64,000 bases of DNA. Origin: Paenibacillus plantiphilus. GTDB lineage: Bacteria; Bacillota; Bacilli; Paenibacillales; Paenibacillaceae. The notes under the pieces are model-generated. The model ran no database searches. It saw nothing but the letters and a program-made list of their open reading frames with translations, and was not told the DNA's origin. The DNA lies in assembly GCF_927798095.1 (NCBI RefSeq), contig NZ_CAKMMF010000022.1, forward strand, positions 1 through 64,000, given 5' to 3'. A program made the translations under genes and the position numbers. Positions 47,407 to 56,640 of the stretch are shown one piece after another; the stretch's first letter is position 1, and each line of letters starts with the position of its first letter.

Positions 47407-47459
47407 AGAGAGCTGCATCATCCCCTCAAGGCAGGTGATGCAGCTCTCTCTCTTTTTTT
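47407..47459 (+). terminator. Terminator of the small ORF
   Basis: A perfect 14 bp stem (agagagctgcatca at 47407-47420 with its complement at 47436-47449) is followed by CTCTTTTTTT on the plus strand. It separates the small ORF from the convergent DUF4349 gene and may serve both. Confidence 0.92.
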
Positions 47460-47461
47460 CA

Positions 47462-48622
47462 TTATTTTGTATCCTTGTCGGCATCGGATTCCGCTGGCCG
47501 TTGATTCCCCTGCTCTCCCGCTGTCTTATCATTGCTCTCAGGTGTCGTATCCACTTTCATTCCATAGCCACCTCCGCTAGCTGGCCTGCTGCCGCCGAAT
47601 CTTCTGCGATTGCGACGATAGATCATATATCCCGGAACAGCTATTACAGCAAGCACTACTAATACCGGAAGTGCCCCGGCAATAAAGACCAGCAGACCCT
47701 GAATAGACGCATAGACAACATTCGCGCTGCCTGTTAAAGCATCGGTTATTCTTTCCAGAAAACCAGGCTTCTCTTCTTCCGCAGCCTTCACTGTCGGCTC
47801 TAGCAGCTGATAGATCCTTAATTCGATTGTAGAGAAAGCAACGTTCTGGTCCAAATAACGCATTCTTCCTTTAATACGTTCAATCTCCAGCTGAACATCC
47901 CCGAGCTCGGTTGAGAATCTGACCAGATCATCAGCCTTCGTCGCTTTCTCCATAAAAGCGATAAGCCTGCTCTCCACAATCTGACGCGCCTTCAGCCTCG
48001 ATTCCAGATCGACATACTCCTCCGTCACATCCGTACCCTTCATACTGCTTTCATAATTCAAATGGCTGATCCCCTCCAGCTGTGCCAAAAATGGCGTAAA
48101 GCCAGTGGAAGGAACCTTGATCGTATACGTGCCGCCAAGCTCATAGGTCGACTTCTGATCCGCGAAATCCAGCACATATCCACCAGATAAATTGATTATG
48201 TTCTGTAAAGCAGTTCTGGTTTTCGCGTAATCTTCAACCTCCATATTAATATTTGCTGAATAAATGAGCTTGCGCTTTTGACTGCTTTGATCCGCTGCCA
48301 ATGCGTCTCCACCACTGCCTCTAGCGCCTTCACTTCCCGCAGCTGTATCGGCAGCCCGATCTGCTGTGGTCGATGAATTCGCATTCGCGGAAACTCCTGA
48401 AGTTTCCCCCTCAAGAGCTTTAGCCTCTTGGGGGCTCTCTAGCGAAACTTCATTTACCTGACTCTGGCTCGTGCTCGCTGCACCGTTAAATGCTTTATTG
48501 TTTCCTTGTTCGCTTGCTTCGTTATCGTTCCCTCCGCATCCGGCAACAATCGCCAGCGTCACCAAGATGGCAGCAATGATGCCAAGCCTCCCCCAATACA
48601 TTCCTTTGCGATCATCCAACAT
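47462..48622 (-). CDS. DUF4349 lipoprotein
   Basis: A 386 aa predicted lipoprotein. The signal peptide ends in the lipobox LAIVAGC (Cys near 29), then a low-complexity Ser/Ala/Gly linker (about 30-110). The DUF4349 domain (about 115-285) follows, with NMEVEDYAKTRTALQNI, a central coiled coil and LDQNVAFSTIELRIY. A C-terminal transmembrane helix is near 305-340, with a basic, Gly-rich cytoplasmic tail. The function is unknown. Having both a lipid anchor and a C-terminal helix implies an extracytoplasmic loop. The ATG at 48622 has AAGGGGG 8 nt upstream. Confidence 0.85.
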   Translation of the reverse strand: MLDDRKGMYWGRLGIIAAILVTLAIVAGCGGNDNEASEQGNNKAFNGAASTSQSQVNEVSLESPQEAKALEGETSGVSANANSSTTADRAADTAAGSEGARGSGGDALAADQSSQKRKLIYSANINMEVEDYAKTRTALQNIINLSGGYVLDFADQKSTYELGGTYTIKVPSTGFTPFLAQLEGISHLNYESSMKGTDVTEEYVDLESRLKARQIVESRLIAFMEKATKADDLVRFSTELGDVQLEIERIKGRMRYLDQNVAFSTIELRIYQLLEPTVKAAEEEKPGFLERITDALTGSANVVYASIQGLLVFIAGALPVLVVLAVIAVPGYMIYRRNRRRFGGSRPASGGGYGMKVDTTPESNDKTAGEQGNQRPAESDADKDTK

Positions 48623-48853
48623 TCTCTAGTCCCCCTTATCTATATGCGACTCTGATGATATCCACTAGACGTTTATACAATGGAAGAAGTTGCAAAGTTG
48701 GCGAGAGGCTGAAGGATAAAACAACTCCGAATGCAAACTGGTTAGCAACTGAAAAGCAACTTGAAGCGCAGCTGAGGCAGTAACTCCATTTCGCCTCTTT
48801 TCGGTGTATTCCCAAGGCATGCTTCCTGATTCTCCAAGTGGTATGACTATAAT

Positions 48854-48902
48854 AAAAGGACCGTCAGGGAAGGGGCGGGGGGGGCATCCTGACGGTCCTT
48901 TT
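48854..48902 (-). terminator. Terminator-like hairpin upstream of the DUF4349 gene
   Basis: A perfect 15 bp stem (aaaaggaccgtcagg at 48854-48868 with 48888-48902) encloses a loop with a run of eight G. On the minus strand UUUUAUUAU follows the stem. It lies 230 bp before the lipoprotein gene, so it could be an attenuator or insulate that gene from the repeat region. Confidence 0.6.
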
Positions 48903-48969
48903 GGATTTGGAGAATAGATGCAACTCAACTTCGCACTCTAGTACACCTCTTTAATACTCGAAACACATC

Positions 48970-49290
48970 TCATTCACTCATTCGGGCCAGGCTGTAAAAC
49001 GATTTTTCCCGCTTATACGAAGGATCACCCGCTTTCTGGCAGCTGTAAGCGGTTTTTGTCCGCTTATCGTCTCCACCGCAGCCCCATTCACTCGCTCGCT
49101 CGCGCTGTAAGACGATTTCTCCTGCTTAAACAACCGGTCGCGTTCCTTGCAGCAGCTTTAAGCAGGATTTGTCCGCTTACAGTAGTCTCCGGCATCGACG
49201 CCTCGCACTCCACGCATAACATGACAACCTTCGTACACGAACAGCTTGAGTCCATTCTTTGGATTCCCACAGTCCACTCTCTCTTGATTA
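48970..49290. repeat. Dispersed repeat A, copy 2
   Basis: Same orientation and layout as 24790-25110: hairpin motifs near 48991, 49042, 49103 and 49151, then the conserved tail (about 49180-49275). The T-loop motif at 49043-49066 is a perfect stem, TAAGCGG-TTTTTGT-CCGCTTA. No gene is supported in 48903-49320. Confidence 0.85.
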
Positions 49291-49320
49291 GGGTAGCAAT
49301 TTTATACTTTCTGAAGAGTT

Positions 49321-49367
49321 AAAAAACCGCCTGAGCCCGAATTCGTTAGAATTCAGCCCAGACGGCA
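49321..49367 (-). terminator. ahcY transcript terminator
   Basis: On the minus strand CCGTCTGGGCTGAATTC pairs with GAATTCGGGCTCAGGCGG (one bulge, G-U pairs), followed by UUUUUU. It lies past the 9 bp array, so the array is inside the bshC-ahcY mRNA. Confidence 0.88.
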
Positions 49368-49380
49368 ATTGGATCATTTT

Positions 49381-49466
49381 CATTGATTTCATTGATTTCA
49401 TTGATTTCATTGATTTCATTGATTTCATTGATTTCATTGATTTCATTGATTTCATTGATTTCATTG
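49381..49466. repeat. 9 bp tandem array in the ahcY 3' region
   Basis: Nine perfect copies of CATTGATTT plus a partial copy, between the ahcY stop and its terminator. The minus-strand frame through it reads only Ser-Met-Lys repeats and is not a gene. Perfect repeat identity indicates recent expansion. Confidence 0.97.
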
Positions 49467-49538
49467 GATCAACCGATTCAATTTGCATCCCGAAAGATTT
49501 CAATGGATCAATCGCATCCATTTGCATCATACAGAATT

Positions 49539-50810
49539 TTAATGCTCGGTCCAGCTCTCCAGATAAGTTTTCTGCTCTTCAGTCAGCTTATCGATGCCGA
49601 TGCCAAGCGATTCCAGCTTGAAGCGAGCTACTTGCTCATCAAGTGCATAGGGAACGTTGACAACTGTACCGCCAAGCGCTTTGTAATTATCGTTCACATA
49701 TTTGAGAGACATCGCCTGAAGCGCAAAAGTCATATCCATAATCTCTGCCGGATGTCCGTCCCCAGCAGCCAGGTTAACAAGACGCCCTTCCGCCAGCAGG
49801 TAGATGCTGCGTCCATCCTTCAACTTGTACTCTTCGATATTGCGACGCACGACGCGCTTCTCAGCTGTAAGCGCATCCAGCTCCGGCTTGTTCACTTCGA
49901 TATCAAAGTGGCCTGCATTGGACAGAATTGCACCGTTTTTCATCACTTCATAATGCTCGCCACGGATAACGTCGCGATTGCCGGTTACTGTTACGAAAAT
50001 ATCGCCAACCTTGGCTGCTTCAATCATCGGCAGCACGGTGTAGCCATCCATATAGGCTTCTACCGCTCTAATGCCGTCAATTTCGGTCACGACAACGTTC
50101 GCGCCAAGACCCTTGGCACGCATCGCAACCCCTTTGCCGCACCAGCCGTAGCCGACAACAACAACCGTCTTGCCCGCTGCCACAAGGTTCGTCGTCCGAT
50201 TAATGCCATCCCATACGGATTGACCTGTACCGTAACGATTATCGAACAAATATTTGCAGAATGCATCATTAACTGCAACCATCGGGAATTTGAGTTCCCC
50301 GTCCTTCTCCATTGCTTTCAGACGCAGAATGCCTGTCGTCGTTTCTTCCGCTCCTCCGCGCACCTGAGTCATCAAGTCCTGACGCTCCGCATGCAGAATA
50401 GAGATCAGATCGCCGCCGTCGTCAATAATGAGGTCGGGCTTCGTTTCGAGCGTCTTAATAAGAAGCTCCTTGTATTCCTTCGGCTCCGGGTTATATTTGG
50501 CGAATACTGTAATGCCATCCTCTACGAGCGCCGCGCATACATCATCCTGTGTGGACAATGGATTGCTGCCTGTAATGGTAACCTCCGCTCCTCCCGCCTG
50601 CACTACTTTAGCCAGATAAGCGGTTTTTGCCTCTAAGTGAAGAGAAATTGCAACCTTCAGTCCTTTAAAAGGCTGCTCCTGCTCGAATTGCTCACGAATC
50701 CGGTTCAATACCGGCATATGCGCCGCAACCCATTCAATTTTCAAATGACCTTCCGGCGCAAGCGCCAGGTCAGTAACAATACTTGTTTCCTTAGCATGAA
50801 TACTCATCAT
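49539..50810 (-). CDS. ahcY: S-adenosylhomocysteine hydrolase
   Basis: NAD-dependent enzyme that splits S-adenosylhomocysteine into adenosine and homocysteine, closing the methylation cycle. The 423 aa protein is of the shorter type without the ~40-residue insert of many bacterial and eukaryotic enzymes. The substrate region includes [10 protein letters not shown] near 82-91 and [11 protein letters not shown] near 130-140. The NAD loop GYGWCGKG is at about 220-227 and GHFDIEV near 298-304. AAGGG lies 7 nt before the first ATG. It follows bshC by 12 bp, so the two are co-transcribed. B. subtilis lacks this enzyme and uses the Pfs/LuxS route. Confidence 0.96.
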   Translation of the reverse strand: MMSIHAKETSIVTDLALAPEGHLKIEWVAAHMPVLNRIREQFEQEQPFKGLKVAISLHLEAKTAYLAKVVQAGGAEVTITGSNPLSTQDDVCAALVEDGITVFAKYNPEPKEYKELLIKTLETKPDLIIDDGGDLISILHAERQDLMTQVRGGAEETTTGILRLKAMEKDGELKFPMVAVNDAFCKYLFDNRYGTGQSVWDGINRTTNLVAAGKTVVVVGYGWCGKGVAMRAKGLGANVVVTEIDGIRAVEAYMDGYTVLPMIEAAKVGDIFVTVTGNRDVIRGEHYEVMKNGAILSNAGHFDIEVNKPELDALTAEKRVVRRNIEEYKLKDGRSIYLLAEGRLVNLAAGDGHPAEIMDMTFALQAMSLKYVNDNYKALGGTVVNVPYALDEQVARFKLESLGIGIDKLTEEQKTYLESWTEH

Positions 50811-50822
50811 CCAACAACCCTT

Positions 50823-52487
50823 CTATAGATAGATTAATCGATGGCCTCCGCGAATATCGAAGGGAGCCTCCAGCAACCGCTGCAGCCACGCTCTTCCATA
50901 TCGATTCCAATACACCGCCGCATTGACAGTCCGCTCCTGCGGCTTGCCTTCCGGCCAGAGTGACAGAGCAATGCGATCCAGCTGTCTGAGGCCTGCGTTG
51001 AAACGTATAGCATGAGCCTCCTTCGTATGCGATTCAAGGAATGCAATCTGCTCTAGAATCTTTGCCTTATTTCTTTGGCCAAGATCGGATAATCCTGCCT
51101 GCACAGATGATACCATCTCAAGCAGCGGTTCGTAAAGATCTGCGAATTTCTCCTTTGCTTCAGCAAACCGACTTTCAATATGAAATTCATCCTGTTTCAA
51201 CAGCCATGCTTCTCTAATCGCGGAGAATCGGCATGCGACATCCTCGAAGGTCAGACCGTATTTCATCATATGCTTCGCCACCGTACCTTCAACAAAGGTA
51301 AATGACATGCGAGGCACAACAATCGGCATCTGCATATGCAGAGCGCGGAATGCTTCGGCGGTCAATGCCCAGTAGGCGATCTCGCCAGGACCCAGCACAG
51401 TTGCAAGCACAGGCAGCACATAGTCCTGCATAAGCGGCCGTGTCAGCACATTGTTGCTCAGTCGCTCAGGGGCCGATTCTGCAATGGCAAGCAGCTCGTC
51501 CTTCGTCCAGGAGACCGTCCCTCTGCGATTCTCGAAGCGGCCGTCCCGCTTGAAGAGCAAGGTTCGCTCGCCTTCCGCGTCATTCCGATCAATACCATCC
51601 TGCGCCCCGCGGTAAATGAATAAATTAGCGCCTCCCGGCACAACCTCCGCTTGCTGCGAATAGCCGCATTCCTGAACCGCCTGCGCACCTCTCAGATAGG
51701 CATCCTCAAGCTTATCATTATGCTGAATCAACGCTTTGAACATCGGAGCTTCCAGACGTCTCAGATCAGGATCATCGGCATCCAGCAGCACGAGGCCTTG
51801 CGCGCCGAACAGCCATCCCATTATGTGAGCGAACCAGTCGGACAATGATTGTGATTGCTTCGCATACAGCGTCAGCCGCTCAAGCAGCTCCGGCTTGAAC
51901 GCCGTATCCTCAAGCGCAGCGCTCAACTGCGCGATAGCCGCAGCCATGCATTCCTGAGTCAGGACTGTCTGGCTTACAGATCGTCTAGCCCCTTCAGGAC
52001 GGTCTATTGCGATTCTGTCCATCCCATAATCCCGAGCCAGAAGCAATGCATGATTGACTTCATCCCAATCATGATCCTCACCGGCAATCCAGAAGACCGG
52101 CACAACCGTCTCCCCATGCTTTCGCGACGCTTCCTCTGCCGCGCGTATAATCGATACTGCTTTATGTATAACCAGAAGCGGGCCTGTCCACAGTCCAGCC
52201 TGCTGTCCACCGACGATAACCGGCGCGCCACCTGCGAGCGCCTCAATGCTTTGGGCTACAGCGGGACTCCAGTTAAACCGCTTATTATATTCCTTCAGCG
52301 TGCGGGCCAGCTTGTCCGGCGACACACGAGAATCAGCTTGCTCTCTCAACCACTGAAGCCTGCGCTTCCAGTCGCCCTCCGCTTCGGGATGGCTTCCGAA
52401 TATCGAATCCAAACGGACGTCGGAACGCTTGATGTATGCTTCCGTCAGTGGCTGGCCGATTGGCAGCTGAACAGATTCAGTTTCCAT
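50823..52487 (-). CDS. bshC: Putative cysteine ligase of bacillithiol synthesis
   Basis: Adds cysteine to glucosaminyl-malate in the last step of bacillithiol synthesis, the low-molecular-weight thiol of many Bacillota. The 554 aa protein has the family motifs GGQQAGLWTGPLLVIHKA near 94-111 and FWIAGEDHDWDEVNH near 133-147, a Rossmann-like core and a C-terminal coiled coil (about 430-500). The ATG at 52487 has TGAGG 6 nt upstream; an in-frame TTG four codons earlier is less likely. A consensus promoter lies 40 bp upstream. Confidence 0.95.
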   Translation of the reverse strand: METESVQLPIGQPLTEAYIKRSDVRLDSIFGSHPEAEGDWKRRLQWLREQADSRVSPDKLARTLKEYNKRFNWSPAVAQSIEALAGGAPVIVGGQQAGLWTGPLLVIHKAVSIIRAAEEASRKHGETVVPVFWIAGEDHDWDEVNHALLLARDYGMDRIAIDRPEGARRSVSQTVLTQECMAAAIAQLSAALEDTAFKPELLERLTLYAKQSQSLSDWFAHIMGWLFGAQGLVLLDADDPDLRRLEAPMFKALIQHNDKLEDAYLRGAQAVQECGYSQQAEVVPGGANLFIYRGAQDGIDRNDAEGERTLLFKRDGRFENRRGTVSWTKDELLAIAESAPERLSNNVLTRPLMQDYVLPVLATVLGPGEIAYWALTAEAFRALHMQMPIVVPRMSFTFVEGTVAKHMMKYGLTFEDVACRFSAIREAWLLKQDEFHIESRFAEAKEKFADLYEPLLEMVSSVQAGLSDLGQRNKAKILEQIAFLESHTKEAHAIRFNAGLRQLDRIALSLWPEGKPQERTVNAAVYWNRYGRAWLQRLLEAPFDIRGGHRLIYL

Positions 52488-52526
52488 GTGCAGCCTCAAC
52501 CTCTCTATCTTTTCCGTCTGCTATTG

Positions 52527-52555
52527 ATTGTACACAACGACAGCCGCACCGTCAA
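52527..52555 (-). promoter_or_regulatory. SigA promoter of bshC-ahcY
   Basis: TTGACG (52555-52550), 17 bp and TACAAT (52532-52527) on the minus strand. The -35 overlaps the end of the U-run of the preceding terminator, so the two units are packed back to back. Confidence 0.85.
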
Positions 52556-52582
52556 AAAAAATCGCCCCCCTTAAAGGGAGGC
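52554..52582 (-). terminator. Terminator after the DUF3397 gene
   Basis: GCCTCCC pairs with GGGGGGC (one G-U) around a 5 nt loop on the minus strand, followed by GA and eight U. It lies 22 bp past the DUF3397 stop. Confidence 0.88.
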
Positions 52583-52604
52583 AAGAGCCCGCACGATCAC
52601 ACCT

Positions 52605-53000
52605 CTAGACGGTAAACAGACTGCTGCCAATTCCAATACACATAAGTAGTATGTAAAAGACGCCCATCAGAAAAAATCCCATCCGCCAAATCGCGCGCGC
52701 AACCCGCTTCATATCTACATTGCCCTTCGAGCGATACTGCACATTGCCAAGCAATCCTCCGCCCAGCAGCATGATGAGAATGATGCCATACAGCCCGAAC
52801 GAGCTGTCAAAAATACGATTAAACAGGACGGCGACACAGCCGATCAGAAGCACTGTCGTTACATCCATTGCCAAACGGAACGCTTTCTTGCGATCTCCAG
52901 AATAGGCCCCATATCCGAAATAAATAAGTAGAAAAGGAACGATCGGAATGACGGCCAGAGATGCATAGACATGTTTGATACTCTCCCAAATCAATTGCAT
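52605..53000 (-). CDS. DUF3397 membrane protein
   Basis: A 131 aa integral membrane protein with four hydrophobic helices (about 12-30, 43-62, 68-86 and 107-128) and basic connecting loops, as in the DUF3397 family of Bacillota, found near mraZ or bshC. The function is unknown. It follows panE by 22 bp and is closed by a strong terminator. Confidence 0.85.
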   Translation of the reverse strand: MQLIWESIKHVYASLAVIPIVPFLLIYFGYGAYSGDRKKAFRLAMDVTTVLLIGCVAVLFNRIFDSSFGLYGIILIMLLGGGLLGNVQYRSKGNVDMKRVARAIWRMGFFLMGVFYILLMCIGIGSSLFTV

Positions 53001-53022
53001 GACGGTCCGCCCCTCTTTCGAT

Positions 53023-53958
53023 TCAGTTCAATGTTAGCGCTTTTACTATTGTGATCAGTGCATCATTAAGCGGTGTCTTGAGACCATGCTCTCTAGCAAT
53101 CGTGGCAATGCCTCCGTTGATGGAATCAATTTCGGTCATCCGACCGGATTTCACATCCGCAAGCATGGAGGATTCATTCCGCGCCGTTCGTCTGCAGACG
53201 GTAAGAAGCCGTTCCCAAGCATCCCCGTCTCCATTCATGCCTCCAGCAATCAGTGCCGCTTCACTTTCAGCGTGAAGGGCGGCCATGAGCTGTCTTCGGC
53301 CGGGATCGGCTGGCAGTTCTCCGTTCGTTACTCCGAAAATGGCCGACAATGGATTGATGACAGCATTTATCAGCAATTTTTGGTAGACACGATTAACCAT
53401 CTCATTCGACATCAAGCCTTCAATTCCTGCCGCTTCGAGTATATCCAACAACATTTTTTGCGTTGCCAACGTCTCTGCAGCCGCTTGCTGCCACATTCCG
53501 AATACGAGTTCCCCTGCCCCGGTATGCCTTACCGCCGCTTCATTCGTGCGGAGCGCGCCCTCTGTTGAAATCGCGGCATAAAGCTGTGTTTCCGGGAGCG
53601 CTTCCCGAAGTCTCTCCATATGGCCAATGCCGTTCTGCAAGCATAGAACTGAAGCGCCGCCGGAGCCTAGCCTTGCAAGGGCGGTCAACAAATCATCGGT
53701 GAGATGCGTTTGCTTGACGGTTAGCCAGATCCAATCCTCTGATTCTGCGACTTCCCTGAGCTCTGCAATCGGCTTCGCCTGTACAGGAACAGCATGCTTT
53801 GCTCCTGAACCATATGCCTCGAATAAAATGCCTTTACGGCCCAGCGCTTCTGCTTGCGCAGCTGTTCGTGTCAGCATCGTAACGTTCACAGAGGCGCGTG
53901 CGAGCCGGGAAGCGTACATAAGCCCGATTGCTCCTGCCCCAACTATCCATATTCGCAA
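53023..53958 (-). CDS. panE: 2-dehydropantoate 2-reductase
   Basis: NADPH-dependent reduction of ketopantoate to pantoate for coenzyme A synthesis. The 311 aa protein has the N-terminal dinucleotide loop GAGAIG at 7-12, the catalytic lysine in QKLLINAVINPLSA near 192-205 and a conserved EIDSINGG near 274-281, which carries the substrate-binding glutamate. The family includes paralogues with other 2-oxo acid substrates, so the exact substrate is inferred. It lies between a terminator (rsfA side) and DUF3397. Confidence 0.9.
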   Translation of the reverse strand: MRIWIVGAGAIGLMYASRLARASVNVTMLTRTAAQAEALGRKGILFEAYGSGAKHAVPVQAKPIAELREVAESEDWIWLTVKQTHLTDDLLTALARLGSGGASVLCLQNGIGHMERLREALPETQLYAAISTEGALRTNEAAVRHTGAGELVFGMWQQAAAETLATQKMLLDILEAAGIEGLMSNEMVNRVYQKLLINAVINPLSAIFGVTNGELPADPGRRQLMAALHAESEAALIAGGMNGDGDAWERLLTVCRRTARNESSMLADVKSGRMTEIDSINGGIATIAREHGLKTPLNDALITIVKALTLN

Positions 53959-54049
53959 TTGTGAATCTTCCCTTCCTCTAGCGCTTCTGCCTCCATGTTA
54001 CCAGACTTTACAACACACTTCGAGGCGTTACAGCCTTCCTCAGCCTGGT

Positions 54050-54104
54050 AAAAAACATGGGGCCGTCACATTAAGTAGCAATCTACTTAATGGACGACCC
54101 CATG
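54050..54104 (-). terminator. rsfA terminator
   Basis: A long imperfect stem (catggggccgtc...attaagtag at 54056-54079 with its complement up to 54104) encloses a 4 nt loop and is followed directly by six U on the minus strand. Confidence 0.9.
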
Positions 54105-54121
54105 CAGTGCGTGCCGCAACG

Positions 54122-54769
54122 TTATTCAATGCGTTCCAAATTACCGTTCGCATCCATTTTGAAGCGAGGCTTCGCCTCGTCCTCTTCTGTCAATACTGTT
54201 AATCTGCGCGCCCGATCCATAATCTGAATGAGTGTCTTGTAGTCATCATTAACAGTACGATAATCCGTTTGGACACTGTTGACCTCAAGTGAAAGCTTCG
54301 CATTCTGTTCCCTGAGCGTATATAATTCTTCTTCCCTCTCGCGAAGCTCCCGTTCAAGCGTCTTGATCTGCCTATACAAATCCTGAGAAGTGCCTTTCCA
54401 TTGACGGAGGAAACGAATAACCGTATCAATGGAGAACGATTCTTCCGTTATAGGCTCGCTCTTGTAAGTCCGCTCTTCCGCATCCATCGTACCGACCGAT
54501 GATACATGAGGAGCTGCGACATACGCTTGCTTCTTCATATAATTACGTTTCTGCCGCTGCTGCTTCGCTATTTGTATAGCATCTTCATAACGCTTGCGGA
54601 CACAGCTGTTCCAGCGAAATCCGCATGCGGCGGAAGTCCGCGCGATCTTCTCTCCTACTTCTTCGAAAGCGGCAAGCTGTGTGCTGCCTTCCCGAATATG
54701 GCGGAGAGTCACCTCCGCCAGGATGAGATCATCATCCGGGCTCCAAGCATCTTGTCTGACTGCTGTCAT
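54122..54769 (-). CDS. RsfA-family forespore transcription regulator
   Basis: A 215 aa DNA-binding protein. The N-terminal Myb/SANT-like domain (about 5-70: [24 protein letters not shown]...[21 protein letters not shown]) is diagnostic of the RsfA/YlbO group, which modulates SigF-dependent genes in the forespore. A linker and a long coiled coil (about 115-185) follow. The ATG at 54769 has GGGAGG 10 nt upstream. Several RsfA paralogues occur in Paenibacillus-type genomes, so the exact regulon is unknown. Confidence 0.87.
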   Translation of the reverse strand: MTAVRQDAWSPDDDLILAEVTLRHIREGSTQLAAFEEVGEKIARTSAACGFRWNSCVRKRYEDAIQIAKQQRQKRNYMKKQAYVAAPHVSSVGTMDAEERTYKSEPITEESFSIDTVIRFLRQWKGTSQDLYRQIKTLERELREREEELYTLREQNAKLSLEVNSVQTDYRTVNDDYKTLIQIMDRARRLTVLTEEDEAKPRFKMDANGNLERIE

Positions 54770-54963
54770 GCAACCATAACCTCCCAACATTAGGCGCTTA
54801 CTTTATCTCTATGCACTTGGTAGAGTTCATAGAATCTATCGGATACTAATTTGTATATCCATTTTTTTAATGGCTCATACATGTTTTGATGACAATTGAT
54901 GCAAACTTGAAATATGGCTCTGAAACTCGTCAAAAAGTTTGTCATTTCGTCACGATTGTTGGG

Positions 54964-54992
54964 TTTACAGTCGTTACCGTAAACGTTATAAT
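54964..54992 (+). promoter_or_regulatory. SigA promoter of the DUF2626 gene
   Basis: TTTACA (54964-54969), 17 bp and TATAAT (54987-54992) on the plus strand, 44 bp before the start codon. Confidence 0.85.
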
Positions 54993-55036
54993 TGGCAATA
55001 GTAATCGGGTCGAAACTGAAGAAGGGGGATGAAACC

Positions 55037-55273
55037 ATGGCACGCATGTTTCGGGTGCTCGGCTTTTGGACGCTAGTTATTGCTCTTATGTCGTTTGCCG
55101 GCGGCATGACTGAGATGGCGATCTTGTTCTTTGCCCAGACAGTCGCATTTGTCTTGTTAGGGTATTTGAACTTTTCCGAAAGAACCTACATCCTAATGTT
55201 CTGGGGTTATATGGTGTTATCATTTGTTGGCTTCACATATTGGTCCGTTTTTGTAATGGGCAACCCATTCTAA
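55037..55273 (+). CDS. DUF2626 small membrane protein (YqgY-like)
   Basis: A 78 aa hydrophobic protein with two to three membrane helices (about 6-22, 24-42 and 50-72) and the conserved MFRVLGFWTLVIA start of the DUF2626 family, restricted to Bacillota. The function is unknown. The ATG at 55037 has GAAGGGGG about 8 nt upstream; a longer frame from 54992 overlaps the promoter. Its own promoter and terminator make it a single-gene transcript. Confidence 0.88.
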   Translation: MARMFRVLGFWTLVIALMSFAGGMTEMAILFFAQTVAFVLLGYLNFSERTYILMFWGYMVLSFVGFTYWSVFVMGNPF

Positions 55274-55299
55274 ATACCACATATTACAGCCAAACACAC

Positions 55300-55345
55300 A
55301 AAGGGCTGTTTCAGGGGACAAGCTACCTGAAACAGCCCTTTTTCC
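55300..55345. terminator. Terminator between DUF2626 and the methyltransferase gene
   Basis: A perfect 16 bp stem (aaagggctgtttcagg at 55300-55315 with 55326-55341), followed by TTTTT on the plus strand. It is the plus-strand terminator and probably also ends the convergent minus-strand transcript, with a weaker U-tract. Confidence 0.9.
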
Positions 55346-55355
55346 TTATCTCCGA

Positions 55356-56537
55356 TCATTTGCGCAGCACCATAACCTTGAATGTCTCACTCATTCCGTC
55401 CCCTAGAAGCAACTGGCGGATGGCTCTGTTCCGCCGTGCGATCTCACCGAAGGGATTGCTCCCATCATGCGGCATAAGATCGTCCAGAACCCCCTGATCC
55501 AGTAGAAATTGCCGCTGCGTGCCGTAATATTCAACTCTCCATCCTGCAGATAGCGCCGCTCGTTCACATGCTGTGAAATTGACATGCGCGGTAATATCCT
55601 GCTCGCCGATTGAAACGAACGGGTCCTCGTGAGCAATATGATTCCGATAACACATCAGAGTGCCCCTCATCCGATAGGGAGCGGCAAGCTCCTTTGCAGA
55701 ATGTCCGTAGTCAATTAGAATAACTGCGCCTTCATTGATCCCCTCGCCAAGCTGAGCGATCCAATCCTCGGCTGCCAGATTAACCTCCACCTCTTGTCCA
55801 TCCCTCAGCTCAATTCCATCCCGATGCAATGAATTACAAATTCTCTCCGTTGAAAGCGGCATATATACGTAGCGGAAGCAGCTTGACGCATCCCCCTCGT
55901 GCTCATAGCAGACGCCAAGCTCCCACAACTGTCCTTCCTTCATCACAACGCGATGAACAGGAAATGCATCCAGCAGCTCGTTGGCAAGCACGATCATAGG
56001 CTTGCTGCTGACCCAGCCATCGGCATTGGCCTCCTCGGGAGTCATGAAACGCAGCTTCCAGACCCCTTCATCCTGCTGCTCATCATCAAATGACTTTCTC
56101 GCCTCTTCCAAATGGACCGGATCGCCATCCACAAGCGTGTAGGTCATATCTCCTCGATCTCTCCATGATACCCCCTGCTTGCGCCACGCATTCAAAATTT
56201 GCCGGGATAGCCTGCCTGTGCCTGCACCCCATTCCGATACATCCCCATAGCCATTATACGATTCCAGAAGGCCAGTAATATAAGATGCGAGCTTATCGCC
56301 CAATACGTTGCCAATACCGGAGCTCGTATAGAAATCGCCTGACTTGCCTATTCGCACCGCACCCGAGCGGTAATAACCGCTCTCCAAGTCATAGAGACAC
56401 ATAGCCATATATTTATGAAAGCTGATGCATGAGACGGTTCTCTTGCTTCCGAGCGGATCTATGTACCAGCCAGCAAATTCGGACAGCTCTATCCGGCTCC
56501 TGATCCGTTCCACAAGAGCTTCTGTGCCGCTCACCAT
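55356..56537 (-). CDS. MidA-like (DUF185) SAM-dependent methyltransferase
   Basis: A 393 aa protein of the DUF185/MidA family (the human homologue NDUFAF7 methylates an arginine of complex I; bacterial substrates are unknown). The N-terminal segment ISFHKYMAMCLYDLESGYY and SGDFYTSSGIGNVLG are family hallmarks. The SAM loop SEWGAGTGRLSRQIL is near 110-124, ANELLDAFPVHRV near 190 and ILIDYGHSAKE near 275. The ATG at 56537 has GGGAGG 7 nt upstream; the open frame upstream overlaps the divergent gene and is rejected. Confidence 0.88.
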   Translation of the reverse strand: MVSGTEALVERIRSRIELSEFAGWYIDPLGSKRTVSCISFHKYMAMCLYDLESGYYRSGAVRIGKSGDFYTSSGIGNVLGDKLASYITGLLESYNGYGDVSEWGAGTGRLSRQILNAWRKQGVSWRDRGDMTYTLVDGDPVHLEEARKSFDDEQQDEGVWKLRFMTPEEANADGWVSSKPMIVLANELLDAFPVHRVVMKEGQLWELGVCYEHEGDASSCFRYVYMPLSTERICNSLHRDGIELRDGQEVEVNLAAEDWIAQLGEGINEGAVILIDYGHSAKELAAPYRMRGTLMCYRNHIAHEDPFVSIGEQDITAHVNFTACERAALSAGWRVEYYGTQRQFLLDQGVLDDLMPHDGSNPFGEIARRNRAIRQLLLGDGMSETFKVMVLRK

Positions 56538-56555
56538 AAAAACGCCTCCCAAGCA

Positions 56556-56584
56556 AGGACAAAATTCCCTTTTCAAGATATAAT
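56556..56584 (+). promoter_or_regulatory. Candidate SigA promoter of the coiled-coil protein gene
   Basis: AGGACA (56556-56561), 17 bp and a perfect TATAAT (56579-56584) on the plus strand, 56 bp before the GTG start. Confidence 0.65.
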
Positions 56585-56640
56585 AGATTGATTGCATACA
56601 TATAGTAGTCCATACAACAAGAGATGAAGGGGGAGCCGTT

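Noticed and set aside
48665-48928. 87-codon minus-strand frame upstream of the DUF4349 gene
   Set aside because: It runs through a 15 bp terminator-like hairpin and a poly-G loop and resembles no protein family.
49288-49530. 80-codon minus-strand frame with Ser-Met-Lys repeats
   Set aside because: It is the translation of the 9 bp array and terminator region between ahcY and its terminator.
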